Below, in pieces: positions 20,991 through 30,523 of a stretch of 64,000 nt of DNA. The notes beneath the pieces were generated by a model. It saw only the letters and a list, made by a program, of their open reading frames with translations. It did not search any database and was not told the origin of the DNA. The position numbers and the translations under genes were made by a program. This stretch comes from JBAXTE01 sp963556065 (GTDB taxonomy: Bacteria; Bacteroidota; Bacteroidia; Bacteroidales; WCHB1-69), in NCBI GenBank assembly GCA_963556065.3, contig CAUVYH020000027.1, positions 248,001 to 312,000 on the forward strand. Reading direction: 5' to 3'. How positions within the stretch are numbered: the stretch's first letter is position 1; each line of letters opens with the position of its first letter.

Positions 20991-23441
20991 TTACTCTTTT
21001 ATGAATTTTTTTATTACAACACGATTGCCCGTCTTTATTTTAATTAAATAAAAACCCGTCGATAAATTTTCTATATCAATGGTTGTTTCTTTGCCTGTGC
21101 TAATGATCGTCTTTACAATTTGACCGTTGACCTTTGAAATTTCAATTGAGGATTTTTCAGGGACGACAATTGTTACTATCTGAGAGGAAGGATTTGGAAA
21201 TAGTGAAACCTCCGAATTATCTTCAAAATTGTAAATTCCAACGGTTGATGTTGTAAATTGAAGTGTGTCTGACCATTCACTCCAGCGTACATTCTCGTCG
21301 CGGTAACGCATGCGCCACAAATAGGTTTGTCCTAAAGATAAAATTCCCTGATCGACAGTGTATGTTTTCAAATCAATACCGTTATTTAGATTGATCGGTT
21401 GAAAGTTTGGAGTGCCGGAATCGCCATAATAATCTTCTGCATCGCGCGTGATATCAATTAGCGGACTGTTGAAATCTCCGGAAGCGGGAATAAGTTGGAA
21501 TTCAGAACTCATAAGCGTGTCCAATCCCGAAAAAGCACTTGCGGTCAGCGTTGGAGTAACTGTGGCAACACCGTTGGGGGAAATGGCCGATGGTTTATTG
21601 GGTGCAGCCTGATTAAGGAAACGATGCCATTTATCCATCAATTCAAGGTTCCGGGGTTTGTCTGTATTGCCCATACTGTACATATTCGTTTTCACCGTTT
21701 TTGCGCCCATATCAACATCCACAAGCATAAAACAATAATTATCAATGGCCTTTTGAATTTCCGGATAATCGGTTTGGTTGGTGTACATTCCCCAGCGGTC
21801 GAGATCGCCACCGGAACCTCCGCAAATAACCGTGCGAAAATCCCAGTTGCCTGAATGTGTTGTTTTTACAGTCCCGCGCTCGTAACAATGCGAATGTCCG
21901 TGGGTAGTCATGACCATTTTCGGATAACCGGCTTCAATGGGATAAAGATTATCTTTTACAAAAGATGAATTTCCATCGGGCCACATTTCACTATGCGCAG
22001 GCTGATGGTTATAAGTAAAAACAAAATCTATATTCGAATCGTTTGAGGAAGCATCCAGTTGTGCCTGAAGCCAGTTTGTTTGAGAAACATCATTATAAAG
22101 TCCGTTGGTATTCATTGCGATAAACTGGCAGCTTCCAAGATTGAATGTGTAATATTTTTCATTGAATCCCGTAAGATCTTCATATTTCATGAATTGGTAG
22201 AACTGATTGTTTTCAACTTCGTGGTTCCCGATAGATACCATAGATGGAATGTAGGCCGATAAATTTGAAAAGGAATTAAAATATTCATTCATGTAGCTGC
22301 CCAAATCGGCACCATTTCCGGTAATATCTCCAGAATTCATGATAAATGAAATTGAATCCGGCCAGTTAATCCCATATAATTGCTCCAATAGAACAATTGA
22401 AGAATCGACAATGCAAGTGCTTCTTAAAGCATTAGTCTGGTTGTCGCCGAATTTCAGAAAACGTATATGTCCGTTAGATATGCCTGAAACTGGGGGCGTG
22501 CGAAAATGAAATATTTCTGAAGTGTCGGTTCCGCTAATGCATCGATAATAATACCGGGTGCTCGGGGACAATCCGGTTGCTTTTACAGTGTGCCAACGAT
22601 TGATGGTCGGACTGGTGCCAATATCCTCGAAGGCACCGGTTGTAGATGACCCCAAAGAAGGCGTTGTTCCGTATAGCACTATTGTAGATGTGTTTTCGTA
22701 AGAATTCCAGCTGATGTACATGGAATTTGGTGTGGGGGTCTGAAGATAAGGTTTGATATTTGAATCATGGAATCCGCTCAGATTCCGAACTTCAGCAGAC
22801 GTAAGCGAAGCGTTGAAAATAGCGATCTGTGAAACATTGATCAGATTGTCTTCACCGTCTTCATCAGCAAAGAAAAGGAGTGTGGAATCGAGGGAGAATC
22901 TTCCGTCAATGGCCTGGCTGACTCCATCAAGGACAAGCTTTCCGTCAACATAATAACGAATATTACTGTCGAGATTTACCGAGATTACAATGCGATACCA
23001 CTCATTTGCTTTTAATGAAAACCCTGAATATCCGGTAGCACCGATACCAATCTGATTGTTTGGATTTGCGAACATGTCCCCATCACTTGTATTTCCCGGA
23101 TCTGTTTGAAAAAATGAATGATATATTTTGGGGTTTTCAACCATAACATCAAACATTATGGCATATTCATTTACTTTTGTACCGCTGCCATTCGCAGGAA
23201 TTCCATGCTTGCAGGTATAATAGCTTCCTGTACCTATCGCAATAGCCCCATCGCCGGCAGAAGTGCCCGGAACAATGGTATGAGTTCCGGTAAGAACCAA
23301 ATTGTTACCGATGGTTGCAACTAATAAATCGGAAGTGTTATCAAAAGTCCAACGCCCCGCTAGGCTCGAAGGCCAAGTTTGTGCAAAAACCTGCGAGTAA
23401 AAGATAAAAAATACAAAAATTAAAATACTTTTTTTTCTCAT
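20991..23441 (-). CDS. secreted purple-acid-phosphatase-like metallophosphoesterase with LamG-like domain and T9SS type A tail
   Basis: 816 aa from the ATG at 23441. A TTG further upstream (23462) overlaps a -7 promoter box, so I reject it as start. Order: signal peptide (to VFAQ), concanavalin/LamG-like domain (about 25-230), purple acid phosphatase N-terminal Fn3-like domain (about 235-320), metallophosphoesterase domain (about 325-590), Fn3-like domain, and a type A T9SS tail (SLFPNPSSQIVTIVV...IKKFIKE). Metal-site motifs are FGDNQ near 331, NSGDITGNG near 370, GNHE near 405, YNHQP near 478 and THGHSH near 515, so the two-metal site looks intact. It probably hydrolyses phosphomonoesters or nucleotides outside the cell; the substrate is unknown. 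Confidence 0.9.
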   Translation of the reverse strand: MRKKSILIFVFFIFYSQVFAQTWPSSLAGRWTFDNTSDLLVATIGNNLVLTGTHTIVPGTSAGDGAIAIGTGSYYTCKHGIPANGSGTKVNEYAIMFDVMVENPKIYHSFFQTDPGNTSDGDMFANPNNQIGIGATGYSGFSLKANEWYRIVISVNLDSNIRYYVDGKLVLDGVSQAIDGRFSLDSTLLFFADEDGEDNLINVSQIAIFNASLTSAEVRNLSGFHDSNIKPYLQTPTPNSMYISWNSYENTSTIVLYGTTPSLGSSTTGAFEDIGTSPTINRWHTVKATGLSPSTRYYYRCISGTDTSEIFHFRTPPVSGISNGHIRFLKFGDNQTNALRSTCIVDSSIVLLEQLYGINWPDSISFIMNSGDITGNGADLGSYMNEYFNSFSNLSAYIPSMVSIGNHEVENNQFYQFMKYEDLTGFNEKYYTFNLGSCQFIAMNTNGLYNDVSQTNWLQAQLDASSNDSNIDFVFTYNHQPAHSEMWPDGNSSFVKDNLYPIEAGYPKMVMTTHGHSHCYERGTVKTTHSGNWDFRTVICGGSGGDLDRWGMYTNQTDYPEIQKAIDNYCFMLVDVDMGAKTVKTNMYSMGNTDKPRNLELMDKWHRFLNQAAPNKPSAISPNGVATVTPTLTASAFSGLDTLMSSEFQLIPASGDFNSPLIDITRDAEDYYGDSGTPNFQPINLNNGIDLKTYTVDQGILSLGQTYLWRMRYRDENVRWSEWSDTLQFTTSTVGIYNFEDNSEVSLFPNPSSQIVTIVVPEKSSIEISKVNGQIVKTIISTGKETTIDIENLSTGFYLIKIKTGNRVVIKKFIKE

Positions 23442-23459
23442 GTTACTTGTTTTTGTTTT

Positions 23460-23467
23460 CAAATGTA
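23460..23467 (-). promoter_or_regulatory. -7 promoter element for the phosphatase gene
   Basis: On the minus strand the bases read TACATTTG, a perfect TAnnTTTG, 18 bp before the ATG at 23441. No clear TTTG at the -33 distance. Its position decides the start codon, because initiation upstream at TTG would lie in untranscribed DNA. Confidence 0.5.
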
Positions 23468-23595
23468 AACAAATATTTATGAAATAAAAAATTATATGTT
23501 CAATGCTTTATAAATATTTGCTCGCAGATATAGACAATAATGAGGAAGAACTAGCACTAGTTGAAAGACAAAAACAGATCACATTATACGAAATT

Positions 23596-23644
23596 CATCG
23601 AAGTGACTATTAACAATGCCCTGCATTAAATAGTCACTTCGATG
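23596..23644 (-). terminator. long perfect hairpin downstream of the cohesin-repeat gene
   Basis: Arms 23596-23611 and 23629-23644 are perfectly complementary over 16 bp (CATCGAAGTGACTATT and its complement) with a 17-nt loop, starting 14 bp past the stop of the minus-strand gene. No T-run follows on the minus strand, so it may act as a 3'-end stabiliser or be a mobile palindrome rather than a classic terminator. Confidence 0.5.
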
Positions 23645-23657
23645 TCCCATAAATGCT

Positions 23658-26600
23658 TTATTCAATGACCAATTTCTTCACAAGAGAACGATGATCAGAC
23701 AGTTTTAAATAATAGATTCCTTTAGGTAGATTTAACTCTAAAGAATGGCTTTGCTTTTCACTTTCAATATTTTGCTGATAAATGAGCATTCCCAGAGCAT
23801 TATAGATTTCTAATATCGCATCAGCTTTTTGATTTGTGAAAAATAGTTCGAAATGTCCGTTGTTCGGATTTGGTGCGATAGTAACCGTTTCTTCCCGATT
23901 GTATTCGGAAACACTTACATCATCCACAATAAATGGTGCCGATGTGGCCGTACATCCGAATTGATCCGTAACAATAACCGTATAGGAGCCATTTTGAGGA
24001 TTTACCAACGTTGAATTTGTCTCACCCGGAATGATATTCCCGCCCAAATACCATTGGTTACCGTTTAAAGCACTCGAATTAAGCGTGTTTCCGGTTTGTG
24101 TAATTATCGGAACAGTTACACTCGGATGCTTGATAATCGTTAGTGAATCCGACCATTGACCGGATCCACAACCATTTAATCCCCTTACTGAAATATATGC
24201 TGTCCCCGACCAACCTGCAGTCCAGTTGATTTGCGCATCTGTAGTGCTGATGCCGGTGATAGATCCGGCTGCCGGAGGATTTAGCATCCATTCATACGAA
24301 TTGGCATTTGACCCGACTGCTACGGTACAATTCGTAGATAAGACATTTTGACAAACATCGGTTAAGCCTGTGGGAGGCAACAATGAAGGGACATCATTAA
24401 TAATTATGGTTAGGGTATCCGACGTTAAACCCGGTCCGCAATTGTTTTGTCCGGCAACTACTATTTTTGCAATCCCGGTAAAAGAATCAGACCAATTGAC
24501 AGTTGCCGTAGTATCTGATGAAGATATTGTTCCTGCAGCGGATGGAATCAATTGCCATAAATAACTTTCTGCCGAGATTAATTTATGAGTGAAATATTCT
24601 GAATTTGAGCTGTTTACGCATAAAACACTATCTCCCATCGGTTTTATTGGCTTAAGAGGTGTTGGGGTGATATCAATACTCAAATCTGCCGACCAATCAC
24701 CCGCACAACTGTTGTTAAGCCCACGAACATGCAGTGTTGCCGTTCCAGAATACGAGGCATTCCAATCTGCAACCACTGAAGTTCCGGTTCCCGATAGTGT
24801 AGCGGCGGTACTCGGAGTAATCGCCCATTCGTAGGAAGTTGCATTGGCGACGGGCGAAACTGTGTAGCTTGAATTAGCGGCATTCTGACAGAGCAAAATT
24901 GCTCCGGTCGGTTGTGCCGGAGCCACCGGCAATGCACGAACCGTAACGGAAAGAGCGGGGGAAGCAGAACTTGCGCAACTTCCATTGGAGGCGGAAACGT
25001 TAATCGTTGCAACACCGGTCCATGTGTCGTTCCAGTCCACAACAGCCGAAGTCCCCGATGGGGTAAGGGTTCCCGCTCCTGCAGGCAACAAGGTCCAGTT
25101 GTACGAGGTTGCATTGGCAACACTGACGATGGAATAGGTGGTGTTGGAAGGATTTACGCATAGGTCGATATTACCCGAAGGCGTGGCCGGAGCAACCGGA
25201 TAAGGTAAAACGTTTACGCTCAGGCTTGGCGATGAAGCACTGCCGCAAATCTGATTTTGAGCCGAAACACTGATGGTTGCAACGCCCGAATAGGTAGCAT
25301 TCCAGTTTACGGTTGCAATGGTATCCGTTCCCGAAATGGTTCCGGCAGCCGTTGGAGAAATGCTCCAACTATATGAAGTCGCATTAGTGACTTTATTTAT
25401 TGTATATTGGGCATCTGCGGCATCCTGACAAACGGTGGTGGTTCCTGCGGGAATTGCGGGAGCATTCGGAGTAGCGAGAATCGTGACGGATCGGGCAGGA
25501 GAGGTAGCTCCTGCGCAACTGCCATTAGAAGCAAAAACATCAATGGAGGCTGATCCTGTATAAGCATTGTCCCAGTTCACCGTGGCGGAAGTTCCCGTTC
25601 CGGAAATGGAACCTGCCCCGGCTGGAGTCAGCGACCAGGTATAGGAAGTTGCATTGGCAACCGCTGGAATCGTATAAGTTGAATTTGCCGGATTGGTGCA
25701 GAGTAAAGTATCCCCGGCCGGTTTTATGGGAGCAACCGGGTAAGCACGGATTACAACGGCGAGACTGTCCGAAAAGCTACCGTCGCAGCTGCTGTTCTTC
25801 CCCATCACTTTGATATAGGCAGTATCGGAAAATGTGGAATTCCAATCCACCATTGCTGAAGTTGTGGTTCCAGTGATGGTTCCTGCCGTGGTTGGCCAGA
25901 TATTCCATTGATACGAAGTCGCTCCCGAAGCAGCTGACGTTGTATAATTTTGATTTGCCGGATCCTGACATAAATCGGTGGAACCTGCCGGAAGTGCAGC
26001 TTGCGATGGAATCGGTAAAATATCAATACTCAAATCTGCCGACCAATCGCCTGCACAACTGTTGTTAAGCCCACGAACATGCAGCGTTGCCGTTCCTGAA
26101 TACGAGGCATTCCAATCTGCAACCACCGAAGTTCCGGTTCCCGATAGTGTAGCGGCGGTACTCGGAGTAATCGCCCATTCGTAGGACGTTGCATTGGCGA
26201 CGGGCGAAATCGTGTAGCTTGAATTAGCGGCATTCTGACAGAGCAAAATTGCTCCGGTCGGTTGTGCCGGAGCCACCGGCAATGCACGAACCGTAACGGA
26301 AAGAGCGGGGGAAGCAGAACTTGCGCAACTTCCATTGGATGCGGAAACGCCAATCGTTGCAACACCGATCCACGAGTCGTTCCAGTCCACAACAGCCGAA
26401 GTCCCCGATGGGGTGAGGGTTCCCGCTCCTGCAGGCAACAAGGTCCAGTTGTACGAGGTTGCATTGGCAACGCTTGCAATGGAATAAGTGGTACTTGCCG
26501 GATTTACGCATAAATTGATACTTCCCGAAGGAGTGGCCGGCGTGGCCGGATAAGGTAAAACGTTTACACTCAGACTTGGCGATGAAGCACTGCTGCAAAT

Positions 26601-29600
26601 CTGATTTTGAGCCGAAACACTGATGGTTGCAATGCCCGAATAGGTAGCATTCCAATTTACTGTTCCAATCGTATCCGTTCCCGAAATGGTTCCGGCAGCC
26701 GTTGGAGAAATGCTCCAACTATATGAAGTTGCATTGGCGACCTTATTAATTTTATATTGGGCATCTGCGGCATCCTGACAAACGGTGGTGATTCCTGCGG
26801 GAATTGCGGGAGCATTCGGAGTAGCGAGAATCGTGACGGATCGGGCAGGAGAGGTCGCTCCCGCACAACTGCCATTAGAAGCAAAAACATCAATCGAGGC
26901 AGATCCTGTATAAGCATTGTCCCAGTTCACCGTGGCGGAAGTTCCCGTTCCGGAAATGGAACCTGCCCCGGCTGGAGTCAGCGACCAGGTATAGGAAGTT
27001 GCATTGGCAACCGCCGGGATCGTATAAGTTGAATTTGCCGGATTGGTGCAGAGTAAAGTATCCCCGGCCGGTTTTATGGGAGCAACCGGGTAAGCACGGA
27101 TTACAACGGCGAGACTGTCCGAAAAGCTACCGTCGCAGCTGCTGTTCTTCCCCATCACTTTGATATATGCAGTGCCGGTAAATGTGGAGTTCCAATCCAC
27201 CATTGCTGAAGTTGTGGTTCCAGTGATGGTTCCTGCCGTGGTTGGCCAGATATTCCATTGATACGAAGTCGCTCCCGAAGCAGCTGACGTTGTATAATTT
27301 TGATTTGCCGGATCCTGACATAAATCGGTGGAACCTGTTGGAAGTGCAGCTTGCGATGGAATCGGTAAAATATCAATACTCAAATCTGCCGACCAATCGC
27401 CCGCACAACTGTTGTTAATCCCTCGAACATGCAGCGTTGCCGTTCCTGAATACGAGGCATTCCAATCTGCAATCACCGAAGTTCCGGTTCCCGATAGTGT
27501 AGCGGCGGTACTCGGAGTAATCGCCCATTCGTAGGAAGTTGCATTGGCGACGGGCGAAACTGTGTAGCTTGAATTGGCGGCATTCTGACAGAGCAAAATT
27601 GCTCCGGTCGGTTGTGTCGGAGCCACCGGCAATGCATGAACCGTAACGGAAAGAGCAGGGGATGCAGAACTTGCGCAACTTCCATTGGATGCGGAAACAC
27701 CAATCGTTGCAACACCGGTCCACGTGTCGTTCCAGTCCACAACAGCCGAAGTCCCCGATGGGGTGAGGGTTCCCGCTCCTGCAGGCAACAAGGTCCAATT
27801 GTACGAAGTTGCATTGGCAACACTGGTAATGGAATAAGTGGTATTTGCCGGATTTACGCATAAATTGATACTTCCCGAAGGCGTGGCCGGCGTGGCCGGA
27901 TAAGGTAAAACGTTTACGCTCAGGCTTGGCGATGAAGCACTGCCGCAAATCTGATTTTGAGCCGAAACACTGATGGTTGCAATGCCCGAATAGGTAGCAT
28001 TCCAGTTTACGGTTGCAATGGTATCTGTACCTGAAATAGTTCCGGCAGCCGTTGGAGAAATGCTCCAACTATATGAAGTTGCATTGGCGACCTTGTTAAT
28101 TTTATATTGAGCATCTGCGGCATCCTGACAAACGGTGGTGATTCCTGCGGGAATTGCGGGAGCAGTTGGAGTGGCTAAAATTGTAACGGAACGGGCAGGA
28201 GAAATCGTTCCCGAACAACTTCCATTAGATGCAAAAACATCAATGGAGGCTGATCCTGTATAAGCATTGTCCCAGTTCACCGTGGCGGAAGTCCCCGTTC
28301 CGGAAATGGAACCTGCCCCGGCTGGAGTCAGCGACCAGGTATAGGAAGTTGCATTGGCAACCGCTGGAATCGTATAAGTTGAATTTGACGGATTGGTGCA
28401 AAGTAAAGTATCTCCAATCGGCTTGGCAGGGGCAAGTGGATTTATAAGTACGGATACCGCCAAACTGTCCGATATCAATCCTGTGCAAGAGTTATTCGTT
28501 CCGAGAACCTTGATATATGCAGTTCCTGAAAATGTGGAATTCCAATCAACGATGCCCGAAGTTGTGGTTCCGGTGATTGAACCGGCGGAAGCAGGCGATA
28601 TAGACCAAATATATCCGGTAGCATTCGTGGCACCGGTGGTTGTAAAAGTAGTATTGGCTGCATCCTGACAGAGCGTGATACTCCCGGATGGTTTTGCCGC
28701 TTGTCTCGGAATTAAAGATATGGTGATGTCCAAGCTGTTTGAAGTTCCGATAATCACCGGATTTGTCGAAATCACCCTAAGTCTGTAATGGCTGCCGTTT
28801 GGAGTTAATGCAGGAATAGTTGTGTTGAATGTTCCTGAAACTGTCCCGTTAATTGTTGCGATGTTGACAGGGCTGGCAAAACTGCCGCTTGCATCCGAAA
28901 GTTGAAGTATGAAACTGTTCCCGCTATTGTATATCCCTGATTTGGTATAGCTTACCGAAATTGCATCCCCTGAGCAGTAGGATAAAATACTTGGGTTTTG
29001 TAAAGAAATGGAACTTGGTCCGGTAACTTCAACATTTCCGGAACGATAGTTTGCGACTAAGGTCGTATAACTGATATCGGTACATTCTAATGCAGTTGGG
29101 GTGCTGACAAAATCAATGGAAGAATAATCTCCGGAACTTCCAATTACATTAAAACGAACAGCAAATAAAACCGTTGAGTCGGCTACAGTTTGTCCAACGA
29201 GTGTTGCATCCGACCATGAATACATTAGTTTTCCGGAAGAGGTCTGGGATGTGCCGAAACTTCCGGCATCCATTCCGGATAAGCCGAATTGTTCAACACC
29301 GGCATACGTGACTACACTTGGGTTGAATTGAAGCGTTCCTTGTGCCGAAAGAATCTGGTTAAACTTCCATGCACGGATTGGAACTACCACTTGCGATCCG
29401 TTGGGTCCGGATGTGGAATCTGCCTTTATTGAAAATTGAGAACTTGTGGTTCCCGATATCCTGATCCGACCGGAAGTGAGTGTTGTGGACAAGGTGTTAA
29501 ACAATGAATCGGTGATTTCAACAGTTGTTGGCGTATTCACAAAACTGATGCTGGTTTGACTTCCGTTGCTTCCCGAGAGCGAAAAGAGAATGGTAAAAAA

Positions 29601-30368
29601 TGGATCTCCGTTCGATTTATCTATCCCTGAAAGCGTGGCGTCGTTCCACGAAAAAGTGATTTTCCCGCTTGCCACCTGAGTGATACCGAAATTGGAGGAA
29701 TTCATTCCGGGTAATCCGAAATAGTTAATGCTTTGATATGTTACCACCGCTGGATCAAATTCAATGGTTCCTTGAATGGAATTAATGTTTGTAAAGTTAA
29801 TTCCTCTCACCGAAATAGGTACCTGAGTGCCTGAATTTCCGGTGATTGTGTCGGCGTAAAGTGTAACTGTTCCTTGAGCAGCCGTATTGTTTACCAAAAC
29901 AGATCCGTTTACCGGCGTGGTTGCAACGGTTTGATAATTTGTGTTTACAGTTTCTATGGGGGTGGGCGAGTTGATAAATCCAATGGTGGATTGTTGTCCG
30001 GCATTCCCGATTACATTAAAACGAATGCTGAAGATGATTGTTGAGTCGGTCAAAGAAACTCCACTCAGGGTATTATCGAACCACGAAAAGGTTAATTTTC
30101 CACTGGAGACCAGCGTGGTTCCAAAGTTCGCTGCAGTCATTCCCGCCAACCCGAAATCTTGAACCGAGGCAAAAGTTATCACACTGGGATCAAACTGAAT
30201 AGTGCCTTGGGTGGAAATAATCGCGGCAAAGTCTTTCACACGAATAGGAACGGTAACTTGTGCGCCATTTTGCGCTTGATGTTGTTTGATAATTAACGAG
30301 ACCGCCCCGAATGCCTTCCCGAAAATCATCGTGAATAATATTGCAATTATAAAAATCTTCTTGTTCAT
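23658..30368 (-). CDS. giant T9SS protein with three cohesin domains and 17 PKD-like repeats
   Basis: 2236 aa from the ATG at 30368 (an in-frame TTG lies just upstream). A signal peptide (1-22, ending KAFGA) is followed by three consecutive cohesin-like domains at about 23-158, 160-300 and 303-445. Each has the strand pattern VxVPIRVxxF....QGTIQFDPSVxxF, a GLxGM turn, SGKLTFSWxDxTLSG and IxFxVIGxxG. An Ig-like domain (about 450-555) leads into 17 PKD-like domains of about 90 residues, each with a conserved LCxxxANxxY start and an Asn-Ala-Thr-Ser-Tyr-x-Trp core. A further Ig-like unit and a type A T9SS tail (IAPNPNNGHFELFF...VKKLVIE) end the protein. Cohesins bind dockerins in known systems; the upstream neighbour (30524-38290) encodes a dockerin. 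No enzyme domain is present, so a scaffold or adhesive role is inferred. Confidence 0.88.
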   Translation of the reverse strand: MNKKIFIIAILFTMIFGKAFGAVSLIIKQHQAQNGAQVTVPIRVKDFAAIISTQGTIQFDPSVITFASVQDFGLAGMTAANFGTTLVSSGKLTFSWFDNTLSGVSLTDSTIIFSIRFNVIGNAGQQSTIGFINSPTPIETVNTNYQTVATTPVNGSVLVNNTAAQGTVTLYADTITGNSGTQVPISVRGINFTNINSIQGTIEFDPAVVTYQSINYFGLPGMNSSNFGITQVASGKITFSWNDATLSGIDKSNGDPFFTILFSLSGSNGSQTSISFVNTPTTVEITDSLFNTLSTTLTSGRIRISGTTSSQFSIKADSTSGPNGSQVVVPIRAWKFNQILSAQGTLQFNPSVVTYAGVEQFGLSGMDAGSFGTSQTSSGKLMYSWSDATLVGQTVADSTVLFAVRFNVIGSSGDYSSIDFVSTPTALECTDISYTTLVANYRSGNVEVTGPSSISLQNPSILSYCSGDAISVSYTKSGIYNSGNSFILQLSDASGSFASPVNIATINGTVSGTFNTTIPALTPNGSHYRLRVISTNPVIIGTSNSLDITISLIPRQAAKPSGSITLCQDAANTTFTTTGATNATGYIWSISPASAGSITGTTTSGIVDWNSTFSGTAYIKVLGTNNSCTGLISDSLAVSVLINPLAPAKPIGDTLLCTNPSNSTYTIPAVANATSYTWSLTPAGAGSISGTGTSATVNWDNAYTGSASIDVFASNGSCSGTISPARSVTILATPTAPAIPAGITTVCQDAADAQYKINKVANATSYSWSISPTAAGTISGTDTIATVNWNATYSGIATISVSAQNQICGSASSPSLSVNVLPYPATPATPSGSINLCVNPANTTYSITSVANATSYNWTLLPAGAGTLTPSGTSAVVDWNDTWTGVATIGVSASNGSCASSASPALSVTVHALPVAPTQPTGAILLCQNAANSSYTVSPVANATSYEWAITPSTAATLSGTGTSVIADWNASYSGTATLHVRGINNSCAGDWSADLSIDILPIPSQAALPTGSTDLCQDPANQNYTTSAASGATSYQWNIWPTTAGTITGTTTSAMVDWNSTFTGTAYIKVMGKNSSCDGSFSDSLAVVIRAYPVAPIKPAGDTLLCTNPANSTYTIPAVANATSYTWSLTPAGAGSISGTGTSATVNWDNAYTGSASIDVFASNGSCAGATSPARSVTILATPNAPAIPAGITTVCQDAADAQYKINKVANATSYSWSISPTAAGTISGTDTIGTVNWNATYSGIATISVSAQNQICSSASSPSLSVNVLPYPATPATPSGSINLCVNPASTTYSIASVANATSYNWTLLPAGAGTLTPSGTSAVVDWNDSWIGVATIGVSASNGSCASSASPALSVTVRALPVAPAQPTGAILLCQNAANSSYTISPVANATSYEWAITPSTAATLSGTGTSVVADWNASYSGTATLHVRGLNNSCAGDWSADLSIDILPIPSQAALPAGSTDLCQDPANQNYTTSAASGATSYQWNIWPTTAGTITGTTTSAMVDWNSTFSDTAYIKVMGKNSSCDGSFSDSLAVVIRAYPVAPIKPAGDTLLCTNPANSTYTIPAVANATSYTWSLTPAGAGSISGTGTSATVNWDNAYTGSASIDVFASNGSCAGATSPARSVTILATPNAPAIPAGTTTVCQDAADAQYTINKVTNATSYSWSISPTAAGTISGTDTIATVNWNATYSGVATISVSAQNQICGSASSPSLSVNVLPYPVAPATPSGNIDLCVNPSNTTYSIVSVANATSYNWTLLPAGAGTLTPSGTSAVVDWNDTWTGVATINVSASNGSCASSASPALSVTVRALPVAPAQPTGAILLCQNAANSSYTVSPVANATSYEWAITPSTAATLSGTGTSVVADWNASYSGTATLHVRGLNNSCAGDWSADLSIDITPTPLKPIKPMGDSVLCVNSSNSEYFTHKLISAESYLWQLIPSAAGTISSSDTTATVNWSDSFTGIAKIVVAGQNNCGPGLTSDTLTIIINDVPSLLPPTGLTDVCQNVLSTNCTVAVGSNANSYEWMLNPPAAGSITGISTTDAQINWTAGWSGTAYISVRGLNGCGSGQWSDSLTIIKHPSVTVPIITQTGNTLNSSALNGNQWYLGGNIIPGETNSTLVNPQNGSYTVIVTDQFGCTATSAPFIVDDVSVSEYNREETVTIAPNPNNGHFELFFTNQKADAILEIYNALGMLIYQQNIESEKQSHSLELNLPKGIYYLKLSDHRSLVKKLVIE
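24113..28703 (-). repeat. PKD-like repeat array with 1350-bp super-repeat
   Basis: Seventeen repeats of about 270 bp. Five sequence types occur in the fixed order A-B-C-D-E three times, then two singletons. Identical landmarks recur at exactly 1350-bp steps (for example features ending at 24834, 26184 and 27534), equal to five 90-codon domains. The second and third blocks are nearly identical in DNA, so the block was duplicated recently. Confidence 0.9.
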
Positions 30369-30478
30369 CAATCTGTTGTTTTTTTGAGGTCATGCTTTGC
30401 AAATCATGCTGAATTATCGAAATGTTTATGTATTTCTAACAGCGTGAAACGCGCTAAATTAATTTTGAAATAAACCAT

Positions 30479-30512
30479 CACGGCTCCCTCAATCATTGAT
30501 CAAGGGAACCGT
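30479..30512 (-). terminator. probable terminator of the dockerin/cohesin repeat gene
   Basis: An 11-bp stem with one mismatch (CACGGCTCCCT, 30479-30489, against AAGGGAACCGT, 30502-30512) starts 11 bp past the minus-strand stop. The minus strand then runs TTTATTTC, a weak T-tract. Confidence 0.5.
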
Positions 30513-30523
30513 AATGCTTGAAA

